A DNA stretch of 33,204 nt from Zoogloeaceae bacterium. Its GTDB lineage: Bacteria; Pseudomonadota; Gammaproteobacteria; Burkholderiales; Rhodocyclaceae. Shown here piece after piece: positions 25,759 to 33,204 of the stretch. A program made the translations under genes and the position numbers. The notes beneath the pieces were generated by a model, which saw only the letters and a program-made list of their open reading frames with translations, ran no database searches and was not told the DNA's origin. The stretch lies in NCBI GenBank assembly GCA_031258715.1, contig JAIRMN010000125.1, positions 1-33,204 of the forward strand, written 5' to 3'. The first letter of the stretch is position 1, and every line of letters starts with the position of its first letter.

Positions 25759-26687
25759 CTCGCGCCGCGCCGCGTTTTTCCGAAGACGAACAGGTGATAC
25801 TGTTCGAGGGCGACTGCCTGGATTTGCTGTCCCGTCTGCCGGATGAAACCATGCAACTGGTGGTGACTTCCCCGCCTTACAACCTGGGCAAATCCTATGA
25901 GCGGAAAAGCGCCCTGGATTCCTATCTCGAATGGCAGGACAAGGTCATCGAAGCCTGTATCCGCGTTTTACATCCAGGGGGCAGCATTTGCTGGCAGGTG
26001 GGAAATTTCGTGCAGGCGGGCGCGATTGTGCCGCTGGATATTGCGCTCTACCCCTCTTTTGCCCGGCGCGGCCTGAAATTGCGCAATCGCATCGTCTGGC
26101 ATTTCGAGCACGGTTTGCATTGTTCGCGCCGTTTGTCCGGCAGGCATGAAACCATTCTCTGGTTTACCAAGACGGAATCGTATTTTTTCGATCTCGACGC
26201 CATACGCGTTCCCCAGAAATACCTTGGGAAAAAATATTTCAAGGGGCCAAAGGCCGGACAATATTCGTGCAATCCTTTGGGAAAAAATCCCGGCGACGTA
26301 TGGGCGATTCCCAACGTCAAAAACAACCATGTGGAAAAAACCCTTCATCCCTGTCAATTTCCTGTCGAGCTGGTCGAGCGGCTTGTCTTGTCGATGACCC
26401 GGCGCGGGGATTGGGTTTTGGATCCATTCGCAGGGGTCGGTTCGGCGCTGGTCGCGGCGCTCAAGAACGAACGTCGCGCCGTGGGCGCGGAATTGTCCCC
26501 GGAATATTGTCTTATCGCAAAAGAGAGAATCTCCCAATGCGCGTCAGGATTCCTGAAATCCAGGCCCATGAACCAGCCCATCTATGACCCGGGAAAAGCA
26601 GGCCGCGCCTTGACGACGCGCCCCACGCCGCATATGAGGCAGCTTTCGTTGCCAGAGGCTTTCATTGAACAGGGCGCGCAAAAATGA
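25755..26687 (+). CDS. DNA methyltransferase of a type II restriction-modification system (SPPY class)
   Basis: The 310-residue protein is a beta-class amino-methyltransferase. The catalytic motif TSPPYN (S39-Y42) comes first, and the SAM-binding DPFAGVGS (D223) lies towards the C-terminus, followed by [22 protein letters not shown] favours N4-cytosine methylation, although some N6-adenine enzymes also carry it. The pairing with a BglII-like nuclease supports N4-cytosine, since I recall the BglII and BstYI methylases being of that kind. I start at ATG 25755, overlapping the trpG stop by 4 bp. An in-frame ATG at 25731 lies inside trpG. Its TGA overlaps the endonuclease ATG (26684-26687). It should protect host DNA from the next gene product. 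Confidence 0.88.
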   Translation: MTRAAPRFSEDEQVILFEGDCLDLLSRLPDETMQLVVTSPPYNLGKSYERKSALDSYLEWQDKVIEACIRVLHPGGSICWQVGNFVQAGAIVPLDIALYPSFARRGLKLRNRIVWHFEHGLHCSRRLSGRHETILWFTKTESYFFDLDAIRVPQKYLGKKYFKGPKAGQYSCNPLGKNPGDVWAIPNVKNNHVEKTLHPCQFPVELVERLVLSMTRRGDWVLDPFAGVGSALVAALKNERRAVGAELSPEYCLIAKERISQCASGFLKSRPMNQPIYDPGKAGRALTTRPTPHMRQLSLPEAFIEQGAQK

Positions 26688-27295
26688 AAATCGCAAAAAC
26701 CTATTCGCACCTGAATGGCCTTGAATACCTGATGGTGCATAAAAACAAGTTGTGGAAAGAGATCAAAAAGGTTATTTCCGACGTGGACGCAAATACTTGC
26801 CGAACCAAGGTCAGCAAGGAAACGCGTACACAAGGAGCGTTGAAATTCAGTCCGATAGCGATGAACAAGTTGTTTTCCAGGTATTTGCAGGAAGTGCAAT
26901 GGCATGAAAGCCGGGTATCCTACTGGGTTACGCACAGCGAAAAACTGATTCGCGCCACCATGACGCTTCCTCCCGATGAACAAAAAAGCAGAATCGAGGC
27001 TGCGGGAGAACAACCGATTTTCAGCTATAACCAGACGGATTTCGTAAAAGACCGGGTCGCGCTCGAAGTGCAATTCGGCAAATACGCCTTCATCGCCTAT
27101 GACCTGTTCGTCAAGCATCTGGCGTTCTATGTGCGCGATGAAATCGACGTGGGCATCGAAATCATCCCCATGAAATCATTGCAGACCGAAATGTCATCCG
27201 GTCCCGGCTATTTTGAAGGGGGGCTTTACAATGTCATCAGGAATGGGCGCGGTGTGCCCTCCGTGCCTTTGGTTATGATTGGCGTCGAGCCTTGA
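26684..27295 (+). CDS. BglII/BstYI-like type II restriction endonuclease
   Basis: The 203-residue product lacks methylase or helicase motifs. Residues 119-131 read DFVKDRVALEVQF, which aligns with the remembered R.BglII active site (D84-F-x-K...E93-V-Q95): D119, E128 and Q130 have the same spacing. The N-terminal LWKEIKK, the FSPIAMNKLF region and the late IIPMK segment also recall BglII-type enzymes. The length equals that I recall for BstYI. It should cut unmethylated DNA, perhaps a GATC-centred site; the specificity is inference. The gene looks richer in A+T than its neighbours (25 of 60 bases G+C in 26701-26760, by hand count), a sign of transfer. It is coupled to the methylase by ATGA and followed 42 bp later by trpD. 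Confidence 0.8.
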   Translation: MKIAKTYSHLNGLEYLMVHKNKLWKEIKKVISDVDANTCRTKVSKETRTQGALKFSPIAMNKLFSRYLQEVQWHESRVSYWVTHSEKLIRATMTLPPDEQKSRIEAAGEQPIFSYNQTDFVKDRVALEVQFGKYAFIAYDLFVKHLAFYVRDEIDVGIEIIPMKSLQTEMSSGPGYFEGGLYNVIRNGRGVPSVPLVMIGVEP

Positions 27296-27337
27296 ACCAT
27301 TGAACCATCAACTTTCCAATCCTTCCGGGAGACTTCC

Positions 27338-28369
27338 ATGATTACCCCGCAGCAGGCCTTGCAACGCACGATCGAGCACCGCGAGATTTTTTATGACGAG
27401 ATGGTCTCGCTCATGCGCCAGATCATGTCCGGGAAGATTTCCCCGCTGATGACTGCCGCCATCCTGACAGGCTTGCGGGTGAAGAAGGAAACCATCGGCG
27501 AGATTGCTGCCGCCGCGACGGTGATGCGCGAGCTGGCGACCAAGGTGCCGGTCAAGGGGGCGCGGGAACATCTGCTCGACGTGGTAGGCACGGGCGGCGA
27601 CGGTTCGCACACCTTCAACATTTCCACCACCACCATTTTCGTCGCGGCGGCGGCGGGCATCCGGGTCGCCAAGCACGGCAACCGCAGCATTTCCTCGAAA
27701 TCCGGCAGCGCCGACGCGCTTTCCGCCCTGGGCGTGAACCTGGAACTCGCGCCCGAACAGGTCGCGCAATGTATCAATGAAATCGGCATCGGCTTCATGT
27801 TCGCGCCCCGGCACCACGGCGCGATGAAGAATGTGGGCGCGGTGAGGAACGAGATGGGCGTGCGCACCCTCTTCAACATCCTGGGGCCGCTCACCAATCC
27901 GGCGGAAGCGCCCAACACGCTTCTGGGCGTTTTCCATTCCGATCTGGTCGGCATCCTGGTGCGCGTCATGGAACGTCTGGGCGCTAAACACGTGCTGACA
28001 GTCTATGGTCAGGACGGCATGGACGAAGTAAGCCTGGGGGCTTCCACCCTGGTGGGCGAATTGAAGGATGGCGTCATTTCCGAATACGAAATCCATCCGG
28101 AGGATTTCGGTCTTCGCATGGCGGCGATGCGCAATGTCCAGGTGGGCAGCGTCGAGGAATCGAAGCGCCTGGTGCTTGCCACGCTGGAAAACCAGCCCGG
28201 CCCGGCGCTCGACATCGTGAGCCTGAACGCGGGCGTCGCGCTCTACGCCGCCAATCGGGTTCCCGACATCGGCGCGGGCGTGAAGATGGCGCAGGAAGTT
28301 ATCGCCAGCGGCGCGGCGCGCGCCAAGCTCGACGAATTCGCGCGGTTCACCCAGCGGTTCAAGTCATGA
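27338..28369 (+). CDS. trpD: Anthranilate phosphoribosyltransferase
   Basis: TrpD transfers phosphoribose from PRPP to anthranilate. The 343 residues have the family's helical N-terminal domain ([20 protein letters not shown]), the PRPP-binding [34 protein letters not shown], the anthranilate-site [14 protein letters not shown] with [19 protein letters not shown], and [16 protein letters not shown] precedes the ATG. In most relatives trpD follows trpG directly; here about 1.6 kb of methylase and endonuclease genes separate them. Confidence 0.95.
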   Translation: MITPQQALQRTIEHREIFYDEMVSLMRQIMSGKISPLMTAAILTGLRVKKETIGEIAAAATVMRELATKVPVKGAREHLLDVVGTGGDGSHTFNISTTTIFVAAAAGIRVAKHGNRSISSKSGSADALSALGVNLELAPEQVAQCINEIGIGFMFAPRHHGAMKNVGAVRNEMGVRTLFNILGPLTNPAEAPNTLLGVFHSDLVGILVRVMERLGAKHVLTVYGQDGMDEVSLGASTLVGELKDGVISEYEIHPEDFGLRMAAMRNVQVGSVEESKRLVLATLENQPGPALDIVSLNAGVALYAANRVPDIGAGVKMAQEVIASGAARAKLDEFARFTQRFKS

Positions 28370-28387
28370 GCAGGCCGTGAGCGATTC

Positions 28388-29221
28388 ATGCGCGACATCC
28401 TGAAAAAAATCCTCGCCGCCAAAGCGGAAGAAGTCGCCGCCGTCCGTGCGCGCCGCCCGCTGGCCGAGCTTCGGGCAGAGGCGCGAGACCAGCCGCCCGC
28501 GCGAGACTTCGTCCATGCCCTGCGCGCCCGTGCCGAGCGGGGAAAGGCCGCGGTGATTGCCGAAATCAAGAAGGCCAGTCCCTCACAAGGCGTCATTCGT
28601 CCCGATTTTCATCCCGCCGACATCGCCGCTTCCTACGCCCGCCACGGCGCGGCCTGCCTTTCCGTGCTCACCGACAGAACGTATTTCCAAGGCGATCCCG
28701 AATACCTGAAGGCCGCGCGCGCCGCCACCGCGCTTCCTGCCCTGCGCAAGGACTTCATCGTCGACGCCTGCCAGATTCTCGAGGCGAGGATAATGGGCGC
28801 AGACGCCATTTTATTGATTGTCGCCGCGCTCACTGACGCGCAGATGCAGGATTTCGAAGGCATCGCGCAGGAACTGGGGATGGCGGCGCTGGTGGAATCG
28901 CACGACGGCGAGGAACTCGATCGCGCCCTGCGCCTCGAAACCCCCCTGATCGGCATCAACAACCGCAACCTGCGCACCTTTGAAGTCGATTTGAACACCA
29001 CTTGGTCGCAATCCCTTCGCCTTCCCGAAACGCGCCTCGTCATCACCGAAAGCGGCATCCGGACGCCCGAAGACGTAAACGCCATGCGGGAACACGGCAT
29101 CTTCGCCTTCCTGGTCGGCGAATCTCTTATGCGCGCGGAAGAACCGGGGGTGGAGATGGCGCGGTTATTTGGCGGGCTGGAAGACGAAGAACGTCCGGTA
29201 AGGGGCGTCGCGCGTCCATGA
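28388..29221 (+). CDS. trpC: Indole-3-glycerol phosphate synthase
   Basis: TrpC closes the indole ring from carboxyphenylaminodeoxyribulose phosphate. The 277-residue TIM barrel contains the catalytic lysine in [51 protein letters not shown] and VITESGI, all standard. It lacks the fused TrpF domain of enterics. It follows trpD by 18 bp. Its TGA overlaps the next ATG (29218-29221), so a GspF-like gene is translationally joined to the trp operon. Confidence 0.95.
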   Translation: MRDILKKILAAKAEEVAAVRARRPLAELRAEARDQPPARDFVHALRARAERGKAAVIAEIKKASPSQGVIRPDFHPADIAASYARHGAACLSVLTDRTYFQGDPEYLKAARAATALPALRKDFIVDACQILEARIMGADAILLIVAALTDAQMQDFEGIAQELGMAALVESHDGEELDRALRLETPLIGINNRNLRTFEVDLNTTWSQSLRLPETRLVITESGIRTPEDVNAMREHGIFAFLVGESLMRAEEPGVEMARLFGGLEDEERPVRGVARP

Positions 29222-30246
29222 CGGCGAGATGCCCCTTCCTTACCATGGCTGAAACCGGATCGGGTTTTACGATGAATGAACGGGAGCTTGTGTTTTTTAC
29301 CCGGCAGCTTGCCGCTTTGTTGAGGGCGGGGCTACCCATGTTACAGGCGTTTGACATCCTGATGCGCGGAAATCGCTGGTCTGAACCGGCCAACCGGCTG
29401 ATCGCGGACATGCGGCGCGACATTGGGAACGGGCAACCGCTTTCCGCCGCGCTCGGAAAACATCCGCGCCAAATCGACGCCCTCTATTTTCATCTCGTCC
29501 GCGCGGGCGAATACGCCGGGTCGCTCGATGCCGTCTTGGAACGGATCGCCGACTACAGGGAAAGCATGTTGGCGCTCAAAAACCGGATCAAATCCGCTTT
29601 TTATTATCCCGCGTTCATCACCGTCGTCGCGCTGATCATCATTGCCATCGTCCTGGCTTCCCATTCCGCGCTCGATGGAGGCGCGGCGCTCCTCTTTCTT
29701 GGCCGTTACGGGCTTCTGGTACTGGTCTTGCCCATCGGCGCGGCCTGGGGACTTTTTCGGGCATGGAAAACCTCGCCGGATTTTCGCAGGCGGATCGAGC
29801 GAATATTGCTGAATACCCCGGTTTTCAGCGAGCTGGTTCGCCAAAGCGCGCTGGCGCGCTGGAGCCGCACCCTGTCCACCCTCTACGCGGCGGGCGTGCC
29901 GCTGATTGACGCGCTGGAACAGGCGAGCAACGCCACCGGCAGCCCTGTTTATGACGAAGCCGTCCGCCATGTCTGGATTGCGGTCGAAGGCGGCGCCAGT
30001 CTTTCCGAGGCGGTGAACGCCTCCCGGCTTTTTCCCGCCGACGCCCGGCAAATGATTGCCACAGGCGAAGCCACGGGCGCGCTGGATACCCTGCTCGCCA
30101 GACTCGCCGATCACCATGAGCGGGAAGTCAACACCACCACGACGGCGCTCACTCGCCTGCTCACGCCCCTCGCCACCGTGATAATGGGCATCGTCGTCGG
30201 CGTTCTGGTCATCTGGCTATACATGCTATCCAATACCGGGATGTGA
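29218..30246 (+). CDS. Short GspF/PilC-like type II secretion family protein
   Basis: This is an inner-membrane platform protein of the T2SF family used by type IV pili and type II secretion. After a short leader, [23 protein letters not shown] opens the first T2SF helical domain. TM segments lie at [22 protein letters not shown], at [17 protein letters not shown], and at the C-terminus ([17 protein letters not shown]). The second domain has [19 protein letters not shown] and [13 protein letters not shown]. The usual PilC N-terminal region of about 60 residues is missing, so it is shorter than the roughly 400-residue PilC. ATG 29218 overlaps the trpC stop; ATG 29272 (MNERELVFF) is an alternative. 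No pilB or pilD is nearby, so its pathway is unknown. Confidence 0.8.
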   Translation: MTARCPFLTMAETGSGFTMNERELVFFTRQLAALLRAGLPMLQAFDILMRGNRWSEPANRLIADMRRDIGNGQPLSAALGKHPRQIDALYFHLVRAGEYAGSLDAVLERIADYRESMLALKNRIKSAFYYPAFITVVALIIIAIVLASHSALDGGAALLFLGRYGLLVLVLPIGAAWGLFRAWKTSPDFRRRIERILLNTPVFSELVRQSALARWSRTLSTLYAAGVPLIDALEQASNATGSPVYDEAVRHVWIAVEGGASLSEAVNASRLFPADARQMIATGEATGALDTLLARLADHHEREVNTTTTALTRLLTPLATVIMGIVVGVLVIWLYMLSNTGM

Positions 30247-30255
30247 AGGACGCGC

Positions 30256-30282
30256 CATCCGCGAGATCGCCAAGCGCGGATG
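30256..30282. terminator. Hairpin between convergent genes
   Basis: CATCCGCG (30256-30263) and CGCGGATG (30275-30282) form a perfect 8-bp stem with an 11-nt loop between the convergent GspF-like and PerM-like genes. No T-run is seen on either side. It is plausibly a bidirectional terminator. Confidence 0.45.
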
Positions 30283-30321
30283 ACCTCGCAGTAGCGCCGC
30301 TTTCGGGGACTTGTCCGCGGA

Positions 30322-31368
30322 TTATGCGGTATCCACGGTATCCTGTGTGCGCAGCCAGCGCAGGAACAGGGTATGCGCCAATGCCAGCAGGGTGGGTCCC
30401 AGGAAGATGCCGATGAAGCCGAAGGCGAGAATGCCGCCGAAGACGCCCAGCGCGATCAGGAGGATGGGCAGACTGGCGCTGCGGGAAATCAGGATGGGTT
30501 TCACGAAATTATCCACGCTACTGATGATCGCCAGTCCATAGATGACCATGAACACCGCCCAGCCGGTTTCGCCCTGGCTGTAGAGCCAGAAGGCCGCGCC
30601 GCCCCAGATGAGCGGCGGCCCGACGGGAATCATGGAAAGGAAAAAGACGGCGATGGCCAAAAGCAGCGCGCCGGGAACGCCCGCAATGGCAAATCCGATG
30701 AGCGCGACCAGCGCCTGCGCCAATGCGGTGCCGACAATGCCGATCATGACGCCCGTGACCGTGCCGCGGGAAAGTTGCAGGAGTTCCTCGCCCAGCGCGC
30801 CGCCCAGTCGCGAGGCGGCTTCCCGCAGTTGCCGGGAGATGAAAGCGCCATCCCGGTAAAGGAAGAAGCTGATGAAAATCACCAGCGCCAATTGCAGGAT
30901 GCCGTTGCCCACCACGCTGATGCCCGACAACACCAGGCGGCGCGAAGGCTCATAGGCGGCTTGCAGCAATTTCTGCACTTCTTCGCGGTTGTCCGAAAGC
31001 TGTTGCCAGTATTCCGCCAGTTGTGGGCCAACGTAAGGCAGGTTGCCGAGGCGCCCCGAAAGACCGTCCGCGCTGTCCTGAAACCAGGGCGCGACCGTAT
31101 TGGCAAAGAGATGCGCGGCGTCGCTCAACCCCTTGGAAAGCAAAAGCGTGGGCGCAATCAGCACCACTATGAGCAACAGGGTCATCAAGAGGCCGGAAAG
31201 GGTGTCGCGTCCGCGCAAAAGACGATGCAGCCGGACATAGAGCGGCCAGGTGGTGACGCAGATGACCGCCGCGAACAACACGGCGGCAAGAAAGGGGTAG
31301 AGCACCAGCAAGCAGCCGAAGATGAGCAGGGCGATCAGGGTGACTTGCGCGAGCGGTTTGGGATTCAT
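30322..31368 (-). CDS. AI-2E family (PerM-like) membrane protein
   Basis: The 348-residue protein belongs to the PerM/AI-2E exporter family: paired hydrophobic helices at the N-terminus (VTLIALLIFGCLLVLYPFLAAVLFAAVI), a soluble helical middle part (roughly residues 80-150), then FISFFLYRDG and a bundle of C-terminal helices with FFLSMIPVGPPLIWG and FGFIGIFLGPTLLAL. Members are linked to autoinducer-2 export or Na+/H+ antiport, but the substrate cannot be read from sequence. I start at ATG 31368 (MNPKPLAQ), with TGGAG seven bases upstream; an ATG at 31392 would overlap the regulator gene. It is downstream of that regulator on the same strand. Confidence 0.85.
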   Translation of the reverse strand: MNPKPLAQVTLIALLIFGCLLVLYPFLAAVLFAAVICVTTWPLYVRLHRLLRGRDTLSGLLMTLLLIVVLIAPTLLLSKGLSDAAHLFANTVAPWFQDSADGLSGRLGNLPYVGPQLAEYWQQLSDNREEVQKLLQAAYEPSRRLVLSGISVVGNGILQLALVIFISFFLYRDGAFISRQLREAASRLGGALGEELLQLSRGTVTGVMIGIVGTALAQALVALIGFAIAGVPGALLLAIAVFFLSMIPVGPPLIWGGAAFWLYSQGETGWAVFMVIYGLAIISSVDNFVKPILISRSASLPILLIALGVFGGILAFGFIGIFLGPTLLALAHTLFLRWLRTQDTVDTA

Positions 31369-31388
31369 GGATACTCCAGTGGACAATG

Positions 31389-32036
31389 TCATGCCGTGAT
31401 GCCGTAGCGGTTGGCGGCCACGATGGTCTGGGCGCGGCTGGTGACGCCCAAGCTTTTGAAAATCGCCGCCACGTGGATCTTGACCGTCCCTTCGGAAAGT
31501 TTCAGTTGATTGGCGATCTCCCGGTTGGAATAACCCCTGAGCATCATGACGAGCACCTCGCCCTGACGTTCGGTTAGGCCGAATTCCGTGGGATTTAGTT
31601 TTTCATTGGCGCTGGAAAGCAGCGGCATGTTGGAATTCATTTCCGCCGTCATCGCTTCCGGCGGATAGAAAACCTGTCCGGAGAGCACTTGCGACAAAGC
31701 ATTCAACAACGCTTCCGCGGAATAGGACTTGGGAATGAACCCCGCCGCGCCATGATTCAAGGCGCGCCGGACCGTCGGTTTGTCGTCGAAGGCCGACAGG
31801 ATGACCACCGGCATGTCGGGATAGCGTTCGGAAAGGAGCTTCAACCCGGAAAACCCATCCATGCCCGGCAAGGCCAAATCGAGGAGCGCCAGATCGAAAT
31901 CGTGTTCTCGCGCCAGCAGTTCCAGTGCCTGATCCACGCTGCTGGCCTCCCGTATCACACGATCACTCTGGGCGCTCAACACCCGCGCCAAAGCGTCGCG
32001 CATCAGGGCATGATCTTCAACGATGAGAATCTTCAT
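31389..32036 (-). CDS. NarL/LuxR-family response regulator
   Basis: The 215-residue two-domain transcription factor has a receiver (ILIVEDHALMRDAL, phosphoacceptor D53 in LLDLALPGMDG, SAFDD, and lysine in FIPKSYS) and a LuxR-type helix-turn-helix (LTERQGEVLVMMLRGYSNREIANQLKLSEGTVK, given here as its landmark residues). I begin at ATG 32036 (MKILIVEDH), because the longer open frame to 32093 adds a non-conserved leader. The ribosome binding site is weak. No partner histidine kinase is in the window, so signal and targets are unknown. The membrane protein gene 20 bp downstream is probably co-transcribed and may be a target. Confidence 0.9.
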   Translation of the reverse strand: MKILIVEDHALMRDALARVLSAQSDRVIREASSVDQALELLAREHDFDLALLDLALPGMDGFSGLKLLSERYPDMPVVILSAFDDKPTVRRALNHGAAGFIPKSYSAEALLNALSQVLSGQVFYPPEAMTAEMNSNMPLLSSANEKLNPTEFGLTERQGEVLVMMLRGYSNREIANQLKLSEGTVKIHVAAIFKSLGVTSRAQTIVAANRYGITA

Positions 32037-32441
32037 GGCGCTTAAGAAATCAGGTATCCGAGAAACCGTGCGGACACATACTAACATATCCAATATATCA
32101 ACCTGTCAGAAAAGGAGACAGGCCTTCGTCGCGCGAGAACGGACTTGCCACCCTGCCCGGCAGGCGTTCCTGGATGCCCGTTTAGCCTCTCCGGTGGACA
32201 ACCCTCTTGTTCCACTCCGATCGCGGTAGCCAGCGCGCCAGCGGCGACCCCGGCAAGACACTGGCCGCGCGCGGCTTCGCGCCGGGCATAGGCAGAAAGG
32301 AGAACCGCCGGAACAGCGCGGTGGCCGGTACCTTCCTTGCCAGCCCTGGCAGTCTGGTGAGAAACTCCAAACGCTTTGTGTTGGGCGGTTTGTGAGGCAC
32401 AGTAGGGGTTGATTTCCGCCCCCTATTTTTCCGAGCGAGCC
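32037..32441. other. Intergenic region between the response regulator and the right IS
   Basis: No convincing gene is seen. The AT-rich part near 32075-32105 (catatccaatatatcaacctgtcag) probably holds the minus-strand promoter of the regulator. The segment from about 32380 (ggcggtttgtgaggcacagtaggg) up to the transposase start may contain the left terminal repeat of the IS, but its partner is outside the window. Short minus-strand open frames such as 32106-32516 look like noise. Confidence 0.4.
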
Positions 32442-33204
32442 ATGCACGGGCAAGAAGATCTCCAAACGTCGATGTTCAGCGACATCAGCCTGGAAGAGCG
32501 TGTTCCACGGAGTCACCCGCTGCGGCGTCTGCGCGGGCTGGTCGATATGATCCTTGGGGAGATGGGTGGTCTATTCGACGAAGTCTATTCGCATACGGGC
32601 CGCCCGTCGATTCCGCTGGAATATCTGCTGAGGGCCTTGCTGTTGCAGACGCTCTTCACGGTGCGTAGCGAGCGCCAGCTGATGGAGCAACTGGATTACA
32701 ACCTGTTGTTTCGCTGGTTCGTCGGTCTCGGGATGGATGCGCCGGTGTGGGATCGTACGGTGTTTAGCATCAACCGTGACCGGCTGCTGTGTACCGAGAT
32801 GGCCCGCGAGTTCTTCCAGAGGGTGCTGCAACGGGCTGAGTGGCAGGGCTTCGTGTCAGACGAGCACTTCAGCGTCGATGGTTCGCTGATCGAAGCTTGG
32901 GCGAGTCACAAGAGCTTCGTGAAGAGGGGATGGCAGTGGCCCGGACCGAGCGTCTGGGCGTAACCCGGAAATCGACTTCAAAGGTGAAAAGCGCAGCAAC
33001 AAGACACATCAGAGCAGCACCGACCCAGAGGCCCGCCTGTTCAAGAAGGGCAAGTTCACAGAAGCGAAGCTGCGCTACATAACCCACGCGCTCTCGGAGA
33101 ACCGCAACGGACTGATCGTCGATGTCGAGACCACCGAAGCGAACGGTCGTGCCGAGTGGGAAGCCGCCCGGCGGATGCTCGAGCGCAGCGTCAAGAAGCG
33201 CGGC
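32442..33204 (+). pseudogene. IS5-family transposase, frameshifted and cut by the window edge
   Basis: The frame from ATG 32442 (MHGQEDLQTSMFSDISLEERVPRSHPLRRLR, read in parts) gives the IS5-family N-terminal domain with GRPSIPLEYLLRALLLQTLF and YNLLFRWFVGL. The first catalytic aspartate lies in FSVDGSLIEAWASHKSF. It reaches a TAA at 32961-32963. From about 32923 the +1 frame carries the expected continuation GDGSGPDR..GRNPEIDFKGEKRSN to the end of the window. Joining the two needs a net one-base removal (or two-base addition) in the purine run 32921-32930. That shift direction is not the common -1 programmed type, so a disabling mutation or sequencing error is likelier. The E-containing C-terminus is outside. 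Confidence 0.75.

Noticed and set aside
26684-27295. TdeIII-family endonuclease as an alternative call
   Set aside because: The D-F-x-K-x5-E-V-Q block and length fit BglII/BstYI better, and I saw no specific TdeIII motif.
30506-30516. DnaA-box-like TTATCCACG
   Set aside because: Single site inside the PerM-like coding region with no cluster or AT-rich unwinding region, so not an origin.

Overview
The window looks like a chromosomal segment of a GC-rich betaproteobacterium. This rests on gene content and order read by eye, not on a database search: thiD-thiE-hemL lies divergent to a complete PilG-H-I-J-L pilus chemosensory operon, there is an rpmH-rnpA-yidD-yidC cluster, trpG-trpD-trpC follow the beta/gamma order, and purE, folD, argB and dapE are housekeeping types. 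Rhodocyclales or Nitrosomonadales would fit, but I cannot fix the genus. Both ends of the window lie in different IS5-family insertion sequences.

Layout. 1-226 is the right end of an IS. 245-594 is the frameshifted 3' part of a Mu-like phage tail/virion morphogenesis gene (gpG), followed by about 320 bp of unassigned sequence with a strong inverted repeat. 916-3654 (minus) is the overlapping thiD-thiE-hemL operon. 3869-13600 (plus) is pilG-pilH-pilI-pilJ-pilL, ending with a 2033-residue multi-Hpt hybrid kinase and a terminator hairpin. 13670-15722 holds argB and dapE, and 15726-18956 a single-chain nuclease-methyltransferase-specificity protein of the type ISP kind. 18957-19227 holds REP-like repeats and a promoter for an AmpG-like transporter (19228-20820). 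20996-23525 is rpmH-rnpA-yidD-yidC, convergent with folD-purE (minus). 24947-25078 is a roughly 130-bp element bounded by inverted repeats. 25174-30246 (plus) is trpG, a DNA methyltransferase, a BglII/BstYI-like restriction endonuclease, trpD, trpC and a short GspF/PilC-like gene. 30322-32036 (minus) is a LuxR-type response regulator followed by an AI-2E/PerM-family membrane protein. 32442 to the end is a frameshifted IS5-family transposase.

How the parts work together. The pil genes form a CheA/CheW/MCP/CheY-like pathway that would control type IV pilus motors. Two restriction-modification loci sit directly behind biosynthetic genes: one 3 bp after dapE, the other between trpG and trpD, where trpG-M and M-R are each joined by a 4-base ATGA stop/start overlap. 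The second is the most unusual arrangement in the window. The endonuclease carries the BglII-type active-site pattern D-F-x-K-x5-E-V-Q and is about the length I recall for BstYI, and the methyltransferase has an SPPY motif. Together they suggest a type II system against a GATC-centred site placed under tryptophan-operon expression.
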